Part shown: positions 1 to 12,473 of the stretch, piece after piece
Numbering within the stretch: position 1 is the first letter of the stretch
How the letters are laid out: each line of letters begins with the position of its first letter
Assembly: GCF_910591885.1 (NCBI RefSeq)
Contig: NC_063283.1
Coordinates: forward strand, 9,037,001 to 9,101,000
Source: Bombus terrestris
Taxonomy: Eukaryota; Arthropoda; Insecta; Hymenoptera; Apidae
Reading direction: 5' to 3'
Length of the DNA: 64,000 nt
Notes under the pieces: generated by a model
Seen by the model: the letters and a program-made list of their open reading frames with translations, nothing else
Told to the model about the DNA's origin: nothing
Databases searched by the model: none
Program-made: the position numbers and the translations under genes

Positions 1-885
1 TAAATGGTAAACCAGTAAAAGGATCAGTCAATCTTCTTCCCCATACTGCTTCACTTTCCTCGTGTTTCAGTAATGTAGTTTGGTCAATTATTTTTCCGCT
101 TGGCAAGAGAATTGGCTGTGTCATGATTTCATAAGTAATGGCATCTAAAAAACTTTCTGGAACTTGTAGATTTGTTTCCAATATTTCCCTGAAACAAGTA
201 TAATAGATATATAAAGTTAATAAATAATATACTTTATATATACCAACAAATAATTTCACATTTACTTATTATCTGTATTAGTAACAGGTGTTTTATATTC
301 AGCATTTTCAGATCTTTCCATAGATTCAGCTAAGCAAGATGGTTTGAACCATAAAGTAGAAATACTGGCTACAGTATCTTTACCACAACGTGGTGACACT
401 GTTCCCCACACTTCTATCTTACCTAATGCAGGTACTGAATTCTTTGTTTTACATATACAAATCCTTAAACTATTTATGCACCTTGTTAAGTATTGCAGGG
501 AGGATTTTGTAAAACATTTCAAAAAATTTGGTGGTGCAGGAATTGATTCATGTTTACTTGGACAAAACAATAATCCAGTGTGTGTGGTGTCTAAAAATCC
601 AGTGCCTAGTAAACTGTATGGTACACTGGCATCGTTACTAGTCTTAGCATATAATTGAAAGCCTGATGACTTTTGAGAGCCAACTTGTGGCCAAATTAAA
701 ATGTGATTGATACATATGTTACATATAAAAGTAACGTCGATATTTATAGGAGGCTTGATACAAGCATATGCTAAAAATCCTTTATCAGTACCAGTTATTA
801 AATTGGTGACTTCATATCCTTCTGTGCTAACAGTACTGCATTGAATTTCTGGCCTTAAACGAGGATCACAGAAGTTGAAAAGCAT
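1..885 (-). CDS. UBOX5: UBOX5/RNF37-like U-box E3 ubiquitin ligase (partial, 3' end outside window)
   Basis: The 5' part of a minus-strand gene that continues past base 1. Coding exon 1 runs 885 to 266 (start ATG 885-883). The donor GTAAAT follows, and exon 2 starts at 188 after a TTTCAG acceptor and is open to base 1; the join is in phase 2. The N-terminus (MLFNFCDPRLRPEIQC, then EGYEVTNLI and IKPPINIDVTF) matches the conserved N-terminal region of UBOX5/RNF37. Exon 2 opens the U-box, with VPESFLDAITYEIMTQPILL followed by LPSGKIID and DPFTGLPF. U-boxes are RING-like folds without zinc ligands that recruit E2 enzymes, so the product should be a ubiquitin ligase; RNF37 is mainly nuclear in vertebrates. 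It is divergent from NHP2, with 262 bp between the start codons. The C-terminal part cannot be seen. Confidence 0.88.
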
Positions 886-1147
886 TCTTATACTTTAAAA
901 ATACATATAACAACATGCTTTAAAGATTTTCTATTAACACAAGACAAATTTCATTTTCGAACAGGTTCGAAAACAGCGTAACCTCTACTGTTGTCACAAT
1001 GTACTTTATGGTTATGTTAGTCTGTAAGTACCGAAGGTTAGTCTGTAAGTACCGAAGGTTTGTCTCTAACCTCTAAGTGAGTGTAAGAGCACGTGTAGAA
1101 GATATAGTAAACTTTCTAGCGGGAAATCGTTATTATTATTGTAAAAA
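886..1147. promoter_or_regulatory. Divergent promoter region between UBOX5 and NHP2
   Basis: This 262-bp gap separates two start codons on opposite strands, so it must hold both 5' UTRs and probably a shared bidirectional promoter. It contains a perfect tandem 21-bp duplication (1016-1057). I see no clear TATA box for either gene, as is usual for housekeeping divergent promoters. Confidence 0.6.
1016..1057. repeat. Perfect two-copy 21-bp tandem duplication
   Basis: The unit GTTAGTCTGTAAGTACCGAA plus a final G occurs at 1016-1036 and again without mismatch at 1037-1057. A decayed third start (GTTTGTCT) follows at 1058. It lies in the divergent promoter, about 90 bp upstream of the NHP2 ATG. 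Confidence 0.9.
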
Positions 1148-1801
1148 ATGGAGCAAATAACAATAAAACAGGAAATTGACGATAGTGTGAGAGAAATAGA
1201 GACTGGTGATAATACAGAAATTAAATACGAAGAAAAATTAAAATACACAAGCCTTATAGCCAAACCCATGGCCCCAAAAAAATTAACCAAAAAAATTTAT
1301 AAGTGTATCAAAAAAGGTATTTTTATAAAACAGTTGAATAGTAAAACATTTTTGTGAAGCATGTATATTTATGATTTGTAATATAACTATTTCAGCTGCA
1401 AAGCATAAATCTTATCTTCGAAATGGTTTGAAGGATGTTCAGAAGCATCTTCGCAAAGGAGAACAAGGGTAAAAAATAAATTTTTTAATATATAACTGTA
1501 ATTAGATTTTCTGATAATTTTAATAATCAAAAGACTGTTTATTTGAAAGTATTTGTGTGTTTTTATTAGATTGGTAGTCTTTGCTGGAGATGTATTTCCA
1601 ATAGAAATCATGTGTCACTTACCAATTGTATGCGAAGATAAAAATATTCCATACTGCTACACACCTTCCAGACAAGACATTGGTGCTGCTATGGGTGTGA
1701 AAAGAGGCAGTCTTATGGTACTTATTAAGGAACACGAAGAATATAAAGAACTTTATGATGAAATTAAAACTGCGATGATAACATTATCAGCACCACTATA
1801 G
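1148..1801 (+). CDS. NHP2: H/ACA ribonucleoprotein complex subunit 2 (NHP2), L7Ae family
   Basis: Three coding exons: 1148-1316, 1396-1468 and 1570-1801, with GT-AG introns of 79 and 101 bp. They total 474 bases, giving 157 aa, close to the ~153 aa of other NHP2 proteins. An acidic, lysine-containing N-terminus is followed by the L7Ae/NHP2 RNA-binding fold. Family motifs visible in order are GLVVFAGDVFPIE, HLPIVCEDKNIPYCY and GAAMGVKRGS. NHP2 binds the kink-turn of H/ACA RNAs together with dyskerin, NOP10 and GAR1, and takes part in rRNA pseudouridylation (in vertebrates also telomerase) in the nucleolus and Cajal bodies. The start is the first ATG after the divergent promoter. An AATAAA lies 180 bp after the stop. 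Confidence 0.95.
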
Positions 1802-1980
1802 ATATATATTTAACCATTTGTATTTTTAATCACTTTGTAAATAGAATAGATTCATGTATCCTTAAGAGAGAGAAGAGTATTGTATCAGAGACTGTAATTT
1901 TTTATACACATATCTTTCATTATTATAATGTAACCTATTTGTTATATAGGTGGCAAGTTTTTTAATACAGATCACTATAG

Positions 1981-1986
1981 AATAAA
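1981..1986 (+). terminator. Poly(A) signal for NHP2
   Basis: A canonical AATAAA, 180 bp beyond the NHP2 stop codon on the same strand, with T-rich sequence downstream. Position and motif fit, but cleavage itself cannot be seen. Confidence 0.55.
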
Positions 1987-2852
1987 AGAATCTAAAAAAG
2001 AAATAGAAATAAAACTTTTCTAATTTAATGTAACATTTTTTAATTTGGAAACTAGACATTACATTTTTGTGCTTCAATGAAAAGGGTATATAATTGTTTG
2101 ATATACAGTTCTAAAAAATCCCATTTTTAGTTAAAAATTAAATTTATTTGTCGCCTGTGCATTTTTGAAAATAGAATATTAAAATTTAGCTTAAGATAAA
2201 AATCATATTTCTCGAAGCGGTATGGATATATATGTATATACAGCTTTGCTTTTATCTTAGACGAGTAAAATTAAATCTGCTATAGATGTTATTATTTCGA
2301 TTAACGCTCATCAAGATATCCGAAAATCAATATAGATTGTCAACTGAGACCTTCGAACAATCGCTTTACTTCTTTAGTTTCTCTGTGATCCTCAAAATAT
2401 CATTTAACATAATACTTAAAGGTAATTACAAAACTTGATGTTTGTCAAAATTCGATAGCATTATCCACTTGCCGTCCATCGTATATTTGTTAAATCCTGA
2501 CATATTCAAATATTGAAAGTGTTTAAATTTGAAAATATGTTTATGAATATGAAGATTGAAAATAACTCATCAATCGTAAGATATAATCAAAGCAATAGAA
2601 AAGTTACATATACGAAATAGTTACAGCTTTGAAACGTAAATCGTGCTGGGGCGAATTGATTTCAATATAGAAATATTAATAATTAGTCATAAGATTTGAC
2701 TTGTATGTTTTGAAAAAATTTATACGTTTGACGTTCATTAATACAGAACGTTATAATATGAAATGTTCAAAATTACTTTATGATTTCTTAATCGATATCT
2801 AAGCTTAAATTCTTAATTCGACCAAATACTGACGATTCCGACGAATCGATTA

Positions 2853-2975
2853 CAGTAATGCTTTGTTAATTGGCCTGATACATTTATTTTAACTATGTAC
2901 TATATAGAGACACTCCACGGTGTCATTTCTAAGAACTGGTGGGGATAGCTATAGCCAGTTAACCAGACACTACTG
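2853..2975. mobile_element. Short pogo-like MITE, copy 1
   Basis: A 123-bp element flanked by TA at 2851-2852 and 2976-2977. The left end reads CAGTAATGCTTTGTTAATTG. The reverse complement of the right end reads CAGTAGTGTCTGGTTAACTG, so the two are terminal inverted repeats of at least 20 bp with about four mismatches. TA target duplication plus a CAGT terminus is typical of pogo/Tigger-type Tc1-mariner elements. No transposase is present. The right half (2926-2975), reversed, matches the left half of the copy at 3660. Confidence 0.7.
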
Positions 2976-3659
2976 TAAGATTCAAAACAGAGGTCACAAT
3001 CACAATAATCTTCTTCGGCGTAGGATCGAAGGCTTTGCGAGCGTGGTAAGTTGAAAATTAAAAATAAGAAAAATGAATATGTAAATACTTTGAGAAATTG
3101 GGAAATTTTTACTTTGAAGGAAATGACAGTAGAAAATAATCCTTGTTCATCAACGTAAATTAAGTTTACATTAAACTGTGCATTTACAATTGTCACATTT
3201 AAAGTTTTAAATGCCCGCAAATGCCTTGTACGCATGGAAAAACATTTAATAGAAATTTAAGAAGAATTATGGCTAAAATGCATTTGAAAATTATAATTTC
3301 CTGATCCCCTATCGCTCTACATGTAACAGTATTCCTTATTTCTACGATTACTGATTTCAGTACAAAATATACACTTAGGAGCGACGAAGGATAACATTAA
3401 CATTAAAATTGACATAGCGTACAAATGGGACGCTATTCTCACCCTCGCCTCGCCGGAACAGATATATTCTCTTTGCGTGTACATTGTTTTCGTTAATTTC
3501 TCTCAGATCAGGCAGTAATACATCTTGTGACTGTATATATGTTTAATTTTACTTCTTCCTCAACTTCTTTCAAATATCGAGATTGAAATTGTTTAATTCG
3601 AATAACCAGTCAAAGAACCCTCATTGTCACGCGTGATTACATAAATGTTTATTTAGATA

Positions 3660-3793
3660 CAGTACTGTCTTGTTAATTGGCTGGAATTCTGCCTTATTAA
3701 CTGATCATTGCTATCCCCACCATTCTTTGGAAGTTTCTTCTAAGAGCGAAATTCTAATTTTTTAATAAACGGCCAGTTAACAAGATAGTACCG
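3660..3793. mobile_element. Short pogo-like MITE, copy 2
   Basis: A 134-bp element flanked by TA at 3658-3659 and 3794-3795. The left end reads CAGTACTGTCTTGTTAATTG. The right end in reverse complement reads CGGTACTATCTTGTTAACTG. Internal sequence including GCTATCCCCACCA is shared in inverted orientation with the copy at 2853-2975. Non-autonomous, with no coding capacity. Confidence 0.75.
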
Positions 3794-5331
3794 TATATGA
3801 TGTACATACATAATGTAAAATTACAATTCTCCGTCTATATTTTGTTTCTTCCCCTTTTGTTCCTTCCCATTCGCTCATTCATTCGAACATACTTTCATTG
3901 CACGATGATGTATGAAAAAATCGATTGAACGATGATCACGGCAAAGGATGATCTAACAAGTATTAAATTATTTGTGATATCGACCGCTAATAATACAAGT
4001 TGCTTCATATCTAAACGAGGATTTATATACGTGATTGATGACCCACTTTGACGATACATAATTACGTTTCTTCGGCGTACGAGAATCAATTTGTGCCTTA
4101 CAAAGTACAAGTCGCTAAGAAAATATATAATATACGCGAGGATTCACTCTTACACAGAGATACATTCTAACGGACCATCGCTCTATACCTTATGAATGTT
4201 ACGATATACGTAATTATAGTCGTTACGAATTAATTATCAATTCATCCCCATTTTCTCTCGTTATCTATCCTATTAAATTATTCTTACCAATGTGATCGTA
4301 ATTTATAATTCTAGCAGTAACCCATTACCGTGATCGATATGTCGCAGTTTTTTTATTGGACGATCCAACTTTATGTCGATTGAACTGCATGCACTCCCAT
4401 TACTTAATAGTAATCGACGATTGACGAGAATAGCTATTTCATTTAACCGTAAATCGTTACAAAATAGTACAAATACGAGAGGACTTCTCGCACTCGAAGA
4501 AACCGTAATCTCGTCGAACGAAAACTCAAGAGATGAAGCGTCGTCGGATGCTGTACAAACAATGTAAAAATCCGCGTCGATTTATTATTAATAGTTACTT
4601 ATTCCTTATAGAACTATATGTATTCCTTAGTATAGTCACGCTCTACTATGGACTAAAGCTATTGCTCGTTTTCTTCAGTCTAACACGCATCGATAAAATT
4701 ACGACGAATCTTAATCGTCTCTTGAAAATTTCTTTTTTTCCCTTCAGTGGCTCGATTTAAAAAATTTTCCAGCCCTTTTCCTCTTGCCCTTCTTTTTTTT
4801 TTTTGCAAAATTAAGTTGTAATTTGAGGCGGAAGGAAGCTGGAAATTACAATAATTATCGAAGTAAATACTGTTCAAGATTTCCCAGCATTTAGACGCAC
4901 AACGATTCGGTAGAAAATGCAATTCGGTTTTCTATGCGTCCTGAAATTTACCATGAAATTAATGTAGAAATTTTGGTTTAGGAATATACAGAAATCATGA
5001 ACAATATTAACCAGAGAAATATGAAAAAATCTCAAGGGTGTTAAGAACCACCGAAGTAACTCTTGTATAAAAATCACTTGTTACGTGATCAAAGTAGATG
5101 AGCAATCTGAAGCATTCACGTTCTCCATAGAAAAACGTGCCGTGCTCATTGACGGACAATTGGATGCAAGACATTCTTCAACTTATATCGTGATTCATTT
5201 TTTTCACTGTAATTCATATTTACGGATACGATCAAAAAGACGTTAAAACATGTCCCAGGTGATCGACATCACCCTGTATTAGGGTCGCTGTGGCAGCAAC
5301 GACGAGTCGTCAACAAAAGGCACCATCTTGT

Positions 5332-5337
5332 TTTATT
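5332..5337 (-). terminator. Candidate poly(A) signal for RhoBTB
   Basis: TTTATT on the plus strand reads AATAAA on the minus strand, about 450 bp downstream of the RhoBTB stop. It is a candidate only, because other AT-rich variants are nearby. Confidence 0.35.
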
Positions 5338-5786
5338 TGCTTACAAACGACGGACGCCCGTGTGAAATTCTAAAAGAATCGACAGCATAGAATTTGTTTT
5401 AAATACATTTCTTAAATGACAATACGGATGTCGGATTCATTTCCGTTGAAGTTGTACAAAAGATACGATCGCACCAATTTTTCTTGGAATTGTAATATGA
5501 ATATATATCGTTTTTTCTTAGACTGGACACTTTTTTTCCAAGACAAAGAAAAACAGGAAGAAGAACCAAGAAATTCATTCTCATTACGTACGGCTGGTAA
5601 AGGACTGGATGACCTATATCCGGATTTTTTCATAGGCATCTTCGAGTGTGCATAGATCGTGTTTAACGTTCCTTAAGTATAAATCTGTAGCAGTATCAAA
5701 ATAGTAAAAATGGTGCATATGAAGACCATGAGCACAGGTAGGACCAGAATGAATCGGACTGAGCGGCGTAAGCCGCTAGGCTCTTG

Positions 5787-8700
5787 TCATACAACCTGTT
5801 CACCTGACTCTATAGAGTCGAATAGGGGTCGTTCAGCTTGCGGATCGTTATTTGCCGACGATGCTGTACCTCCACCACCGTTCGAACTTTCTCTTCTAGT
5901 TTTGCTCGTACCAGAGAAGCATAAGCAACCGGACTGATTACGATTTCTCTTCAACGTCGGCTTATTTTCGCGGTCACGTTCCGCCAAACATTTTTGGTAG
6001 TAATCGTAGTCTTTTAAATACCTGTTGAGTAAAGAATTAATTAATTTTTATTTTTATTAGATTAGCAATTTCGTTTTGTCACAGATACGACTATGTATGA
6101 CTAAACTTTAATAGATGCACAGGAAAAAATATATATTAATTTGATCAATATGTGTTCATAACTCATCCAGAACGATTGTAATTGAAATAAAATTGCTGTG
6201 CAACTAAAGTTCTTTTTAGTCTTAAAATTCTACGCTTCGAAGAGTTAAATAATTAATCGCTAATTTTACATTCTACATGTAAAATACGGACCATACTGGA
6301 GGCCATCGATGCTCGTTCAAATATTCCTGGTTCTCCGGATGCAGAAGGCGTACGCTTCGCGGAGACATCTTGCACAACTTGTTGTAATTGACGCACAAGT
6401 GGTTCATACACCAGTCAGCTAGTTGATCGGCATTATGCAACTGCGACATGCAAATTGGCGAGTAAGCTATCAGAAGATGTTAGATTCATTGATCATGTAC
6501 AGGTCATTGAAGAAACAGCTGACCTTGCACGGTTCCAGCAATCTCAGACAATTCTCCACGGCCTCGTTTCCCTCGTTCTGAGACAATCTCCCGAGATCTT
6601 CGATCACTCTGCTCTCGACCAAGTTCACCAGTCGTTGCAAACAAAGACGATTTGCCAATTCTAAGAGATTCAAGCACCTGGCAGAGGAAATTGCTGGCAC
6701 TTCATCCGTATAGAGATAACAGAGCAGTTTGTGGAACGTGTACTCGCGTACACCGGGAAACACTATCTGTTCATCGAATGTTATTGTAATTTTATTGTGA
6801 TAAAATATTTTTGAAAAAGTTTCAGGAGACTGATATTTACCACTTTTGCACTACTTTCGCGGAAATCTCCGGAGAACATGGCCTTCATTACATCACATCG
6901 GGCAGTGAGTATCGCTTTGTGGGCTGGAACACTTCCATCATCTAGTTCAAATATCACATCAGCGAAGAGTCCTAAAAGAAATCATTTTGTCGCCGAAAAT
7001 GAGAAAAAATTATTTTAAATTAATTTTTAATATTATTAAACTGCAGATGTTTTGCTTATTATATTTCATTAATACCGTACCTTGTTCTAGACAAATGTCT
7101 TCCAAACGTTGCCTCACTACTTGCTTATACCTATTATTAAGATCATTATTAAATTGATCTCTTGTTTGTAAAGTCCCAAGCACCATCAATAATTGCGGGA
7201 GCTCCAAGAATTCCGCCGCTTGTCTAATCTCCTATATGTGAAAGAAAGAGGAATGAATCGACATCCTATATAATAGAAAAATAAGCATGAAATGAGATTT
7301 TTAGAATCCATTTTTACATTGTCAGCTGAAAAAAAAGTCGATAATGTTTTTCATGCACCTGTGACCGATGAAATCTCAATTGTTTAATGATCCTTGTATT
7401 TAAAAATATGTATTTTCAAATCCTCTGCATGAATTATGCATAATACTTTATGAGTCATTGGATACTACTGTATAGAAATTATATTTTCATTATTTAATGT
7501 CTTTATTAAGGCTCTTTTTTTAGAAAAGAAACATGCTAAAATGATGATAAATATGACAGTGACCTAACAAATTGACTTTAGGAATCGGTGAATCGATATT
7601 TTCCATTTAGCTAAATGTTTCTACGTTGTGCGTGCGTGTAATATGTGTTCGTGTGGATATGTGTGCTTGTGTCAGCAAACGTATTTCACATTGTACTAAC
7701 CAGTAGAAGCCCGATAGGAGCTGTCTGAAAGAATAGAGCCGCGTTAGTTCCCGCATACCGAACTCTTGTTTAAACTTTAAACTTACTATTTGCATAAAGT
7801 ATTCCTTCGACAAAAAAATACATTTACTCTACGGTTTAACTCCGATCCAAAATAATATAACCTACTACTAGGTATACAAATATTACATAATTACTCTATT
7901 TACATAATTTTCTGGAATTCCTAGCATCGATCTAATTTCCTAAAAAATATTAACCAGTTGCTTCGAAAGCTGTTTAGATAGGTTTACCTTTAGTACATTT
8001 GTATCATAAGAAATACACGCATAAGATTTATTTATCAATTACCATATATATTAAATTATATTTTTAGTGCAATAATGACATCGAAAGGAAAATGGATGTA
8101 TAAAAGCTATTATAGTAACTAAAAAAAAATGTTAGATGGCCCACGGGTGTACCTGCCCGCACAGGTAATTGTACCGACGCAACGTACTTGTAGATCGTGA
8201 TACCGTTTATCCAAGCTGCCCATGTAAATGAATTGCAAGCACTGCTGCATCGCCTGGGGTGTAATTAGTTTAGACAGCGTCACCACGGTCGTTGGTTGCT
8301 GCATTCCATTTGTATTTTCAGTCTATAATTTAATTGAACAAAAAAAGAAAACTGGTTAGGATCTTATTATTATGTAACTCGAATAAACAAATTCTTATTA
8401 ATTTATTCACTTTGGTTTTCATATTTATAGAGACTTACCAAGCATACACGGATGTTCTGGAAGGCAGGATGATTAAGTTCTCTAGTAGCTCCAGGTGGTT
8501 TCTTTTGGTTGTCCACCGTGGGCAGTACTTGGAAGCTTGAACGTCGCTTCAGTTGTTCCCAAACTCTACAATATGATTTTCATAATTTGGTTAATTGTGT
8601 ATAACGTCATTGCAATACCACGTAACAGGCTTGGAAATTTATAAAATTTAGGAAATTATTCAAGATAAGTTATCAACTATCGAGTATCACTATGCGATAT

Positions 8701-11700
8701 TATATGATAGATATTAATAATCCCTTTCTAAATCAATAATATATGGAATAATACTTGCTATGCTTTTGAAAGTTATTATTAAAATACAAATATAAAGCTA
8801 ACAATTTGTTTTTAAATATTAGAATGAATAATAGACAATGAAAAATTTTTAGACAATAATGTATATTATAATTTGAACAGATTTGTTCAATGAACTCACT
8901 TTGCAGGTTTTGATTGATCGATACGAATGAGGCATTCGGTGTCATCGTTGAAGTCACCCACTGTTGCTTCGCCGAATGTACTCACCTTAATACAATTTTT
9001 TTAGGAATGTTTGTAAGTAAAATATAAACAATAATTTAAAAAATAAAAGAATAATAAGAAACAGAGAATACCATGCTAGATTCGCTAGAGCTTCGAGGTG
9101 TTTGTTCTTGAACGAGTTCCATAGAGAAAAGTCGATGGAACGCGGGCGATGCTGCGGCTAAAAGACATCTGTGAGCGGAAAACGTGCAGTTTCCGGCTAT
9201 CAAAGTCACGTCAGTGTGAACTGGTTTTGTCCACAACGTTTTCATGTTTTCTTCGTAAGTGCTTGCCGCCAAACACACTTCCGGTGGTACAGGTTTTGGT
9301 GGACAAAACGGTGCCTGAAATATAATATGCTCTATTAATTTAAATAAATTAAATTATCCTCTGTTAAATTAGTCTTTTTCCAAACTGGTTTTTTAATAAA
9401 CATGTGAATTTTCTAGGAAAGCTTACCTGAAGAAGAGGCCTTTGCACTCTCTTCAAGTTCGTCATCCAAAATCGTTGTTGGCGACGCGCGATTAAGGCAG
9501 CGCGTATCGAATTCTCGAAGACTTCGTTAACACCGTAATATGTAAAGACGCTAGTCTCATAATAGCAAACACCAAGCTCACGTGCAACAGCTCGAGCTTG
9601 ATCAGGCATTACCAGATCGCTCTTCCTCGTGGCTCTGAAAATTAATTTATCAAAATATTAAATTAGTATATTAAATACTTTAATACATTGTAAAATTATA
9701 ATAGATTTATAAATTTATAATGATATGCAAGTACTAATAGTAATATTCAAATAGCTTAATTTTTATACAATATTATACAAATTAATACAACCTGAAGCTA
9801 AAAGGGTGTTACTCATAAAGTTATCTTTATATGATAGGATTCTGCAAAACGATCGTAAAGAAGATACTGAAAGTCACGATGAACTTTGAAAATCCCTTGG
9901 GAATCTCCAATATGTCAAGGCTCGGAATCCTGTTCTATATCGCGTGGCACATCGAAATAAAATATTCTCCGCTATACCGTCAAGCAATATAGGTGCAAAA
10001 ATTCAGTATAAATGCGGTATTTCATCGATTAAATATCCTAACGTGAGTAACTTCTTCACCTGCGAATTTACGATTCTGTTAAAACTGGTATACATATTCA
10101 TATATAGCTACTATTCTACTTAGGTCACAGAAAGATGTCAATCCTATATTAGCTTAACCGTATAAACCAGTGTTTCCCAACTTACAGTTTTCTCTTCGTT
10201 TTACGTATAAAAAGGTATTTTTAATAAAATAAAAAATACACTAAAAGCATATTTTCCAGAATATTGTTCCAAAGTGACTGAAGCCTCTCAGAAGCCTTTT
10301 ATCAGGAATCTATTGACTCTACGATCCGTCATGCTTATGCTAGTGGCTAAAATTTTTTACTCATTTTCTCAAGTTCCTAATAATGTGATTAATTCAAAAT
10401 TAATACTATAGATATCAATAGTAATTTTCTTCAGTTACTGTTGACAAGAACATCGTAGAAATTTCCTACTATAAGATATTCCAAGTTTTCTTTTAAATTT
10501 CTCAACTTTATGGAACCTATAGTGATTCCAAACTTTTGGTCAGTAATATAATATTAGCATACCAAGAGATGGTTACTCAAGATCTCAAAATGTGCCTTTT
10601 CGTACCCGTCGGTAATCTGCCTATCAATAAACCATGCAGGATCCCTCAAGGACCTCTCTTACTCAAGAACGTCGATCGTTGCATTTTACTATGCTAAGAA
10701 TTGAACAGAACTCGTTGACTGCGGTGGACTGCGTCGATAATATCCTCGAGATGGCGAAGAAAGGATAGTTTCTATTTGATAAGAGGCGCAAAGAAGTCGT
10801 CCGATCGGTAAAGAGTCTACGAGGCATTCGCGGAATCAATACTTTGACATACTTCGTCGAAGAGGCTGTTGTTGAGGAAGCATCAATGCATTTAAACGAG
10901 CTCCAATATAGGGTGAAGAAGTCGATTCAGGAAAGGGTGTGTTGCTTCTAAATGTGGAAAAGAGGAGACTGACTATATGTAGTTGAAGGAATAATATCGT
11001 ACCTCACGAACGGACTGCGGTCACGGAAATAACTCAGATAAGTCTCATCTCGGTACATGTAACGTAGATCGTTCTTGCAGCCCACTAACAGTACCGGAGT
11101 CTGTGGGCAGAATCGTCGTATTTCCGGGTACCACATCGCCTTGCAGTTCCGTAGAGATACGGGATTTGTTATAGAGAAACATAGTAGCACAACGTCCGAT
11201 CTAATTTTAAACATACGTAGATATTAATTGTTTGATCTTTGACAAGTTAAATATCGTGTATTCTTATATTAAAATTATAAAGTTACAGGAGATTTATGAT
11301 TGATCAGTACTGGCTTCTAAGTGGTTCGCGTAGAAATAATAAAAAGGAGAGAAGAATAATTGCAGCGTTTAAATGATAGACCACGCATAAAAAATTGATA
11401 TCAAAATATATGAAATTATTTTCTTAGAGGAATAAGAGGTAAATTCTATACTAAATATGACGGCAAATGGGATAAGTGTTAAAATAATTTATATTAGTTT
11501 TTAGAACTATCGTAAGATAAAACTAAAATTGTAAGTGCTAACTTTACTACGATCGAAGAAGATACAAGAATATTCTGTTCGTGTGTTAAATGGTACACTA
11601 AACACAGTGGAAATTTATGAGAAGATTTATTTGACGATTATCTTACCTGCCGTACGCGAAACGTCGATCTTTCTCGTGGTCGCCAAACGTGTCCCAAAGT

Positions 11701-12473
11701 CGCAGAGAAACATTCACGTTATCGACTACTTCCCAGGAACGTTCTAGGACCTAGAAAATGGACGCAAGTTGGAGTCTTTTATCTTAGATATATTTTTACA
11801 TTTAACGACTGATCTACAATGTGCAAGAAACAAAATATGAGACTTTGAGATAAATTCGTCGAACAGTCCATTGAGCATCGACCAAAGACGCAATAACATT
11901 CCTCAAAAGCAATCAAACGAAACGTGGCCAAACTAGAAATCTACGCAGAGATCACGATGAAAGTGAAAATACAGTACAGGTATTTGAACGCCTCTTAAAT
12001 GACCCGAGGGTAAGCACCGATGCAGACATTTGCTCCCAACTTAAGAATTTTCAACTTCGACATTTACTGCTCGTTAAACGCTACATCGCGTGCGAAGCGT
12101 TTTGCGTTGTCTTTGTAAAATTAAAACAATGATTATTACTAATGATTTGAAGGCCACGATTCAAAAATTCTACCAAACCCAATCTATATGGAAGATAAAA
12201 ATTACAACCAACGAATGATATCGCATCTAATCTCTACTAAAGTTAGACACTACGACCTAGCGAATTACATCGAACGCTACTCCATGAACTCACGTCCTTG
12301 TAGATTCTATACTGGTCGATGGCCCAGACGGTGGGCACGTGAGTCGTCAAGAGTTGCGACAGCGACACGTGTTTGTTGCAGGCTCTCGCACAGATCAGCC
12401 TGGTCTTTCCAACTGCCGTATCGCCGACGACCACGCACTTGACCAGTTCCTGATGCGGCTGCTCATTGTCCAT
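5787..12473 (-). CDS. RhoBTB: RhoBTB: atypical Rho GTPase with two BTB domains
   Basis: Thirteen coding exons on the minus strand: 12473-12294, 11750-11647, 11200-11003, 9634-9427, 9314-9072, 8985-8900, 8565-8439, 8322-8188, 7231-7081, 6971-6841, 6766-6524, 6440-6292 and 6021-5787. They total 2190 bases, 729 aa, close to vertebrate RHOBTB1/2. The N-terminal GTPase has the P-loop GDTAVGKT (17-24), the atypical DTFG (80-83) and GCKNDLRY (135-142). The first BTB domain (from about residue 258) is interrupted by a spacer. The second BTB (from about 478) begins LFADVIFELDDG. The C-terminal region has HRWPPVWYLKDYDYYQ. RhoBTB proteins are thought to bind Cullin-3 through the BTB domains as ubiquitin-ligase adaptors and probably do not cycle GTP. 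The start is the first in-frame ATG after an upstream stop. A short uORF overlaps it. The last intron has a weak donor (GTCCGT). Confidence 0.93.
10691..10951 (+). pseudogene. Degenerate plus-strand quasi-ORF inside RhoBTB intron 3
   Basis: Antisense to RhoBTB, within the largest intron. From an ATG at 10691 the frame runs 86 codons to TAA at 10949, broken only by one TAG at 10766-10768. The translation looks protein-like (for example SVKSLRGIRGINTLTYF and VVEEASMHLNELQYRVKK). Just upstream, in another frame, CRIPQGPLL resembles the PQG motif of reverse transcriptases. I do not recognise the protein. It may be a retroelement or processed-gene relic, or chance in a CpG-rich stretch. Confidence 0.25.

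Larger units (their letters stand above)
1987..5786. other. Intergenic region between NHP2 and RhoBTB
   Basis: No convincing coding sequence; the short open frames show no domain and no splice-compatible continuation. Two related small MITEs lie at 2853-2975 and 3660-3793. The right-hand part (about 5332-5786) is probably RhoBTB 3' UTR. A poly-T run is present at about 4793-4803. Confidence 0.6.

Noticed and set aside
2900..3235. 111-codon minus-strand frame
   Set aside because: It overlaps the pogo-like MITE at 2853-2975 and has no domain; its first half is AT-rich sequence.
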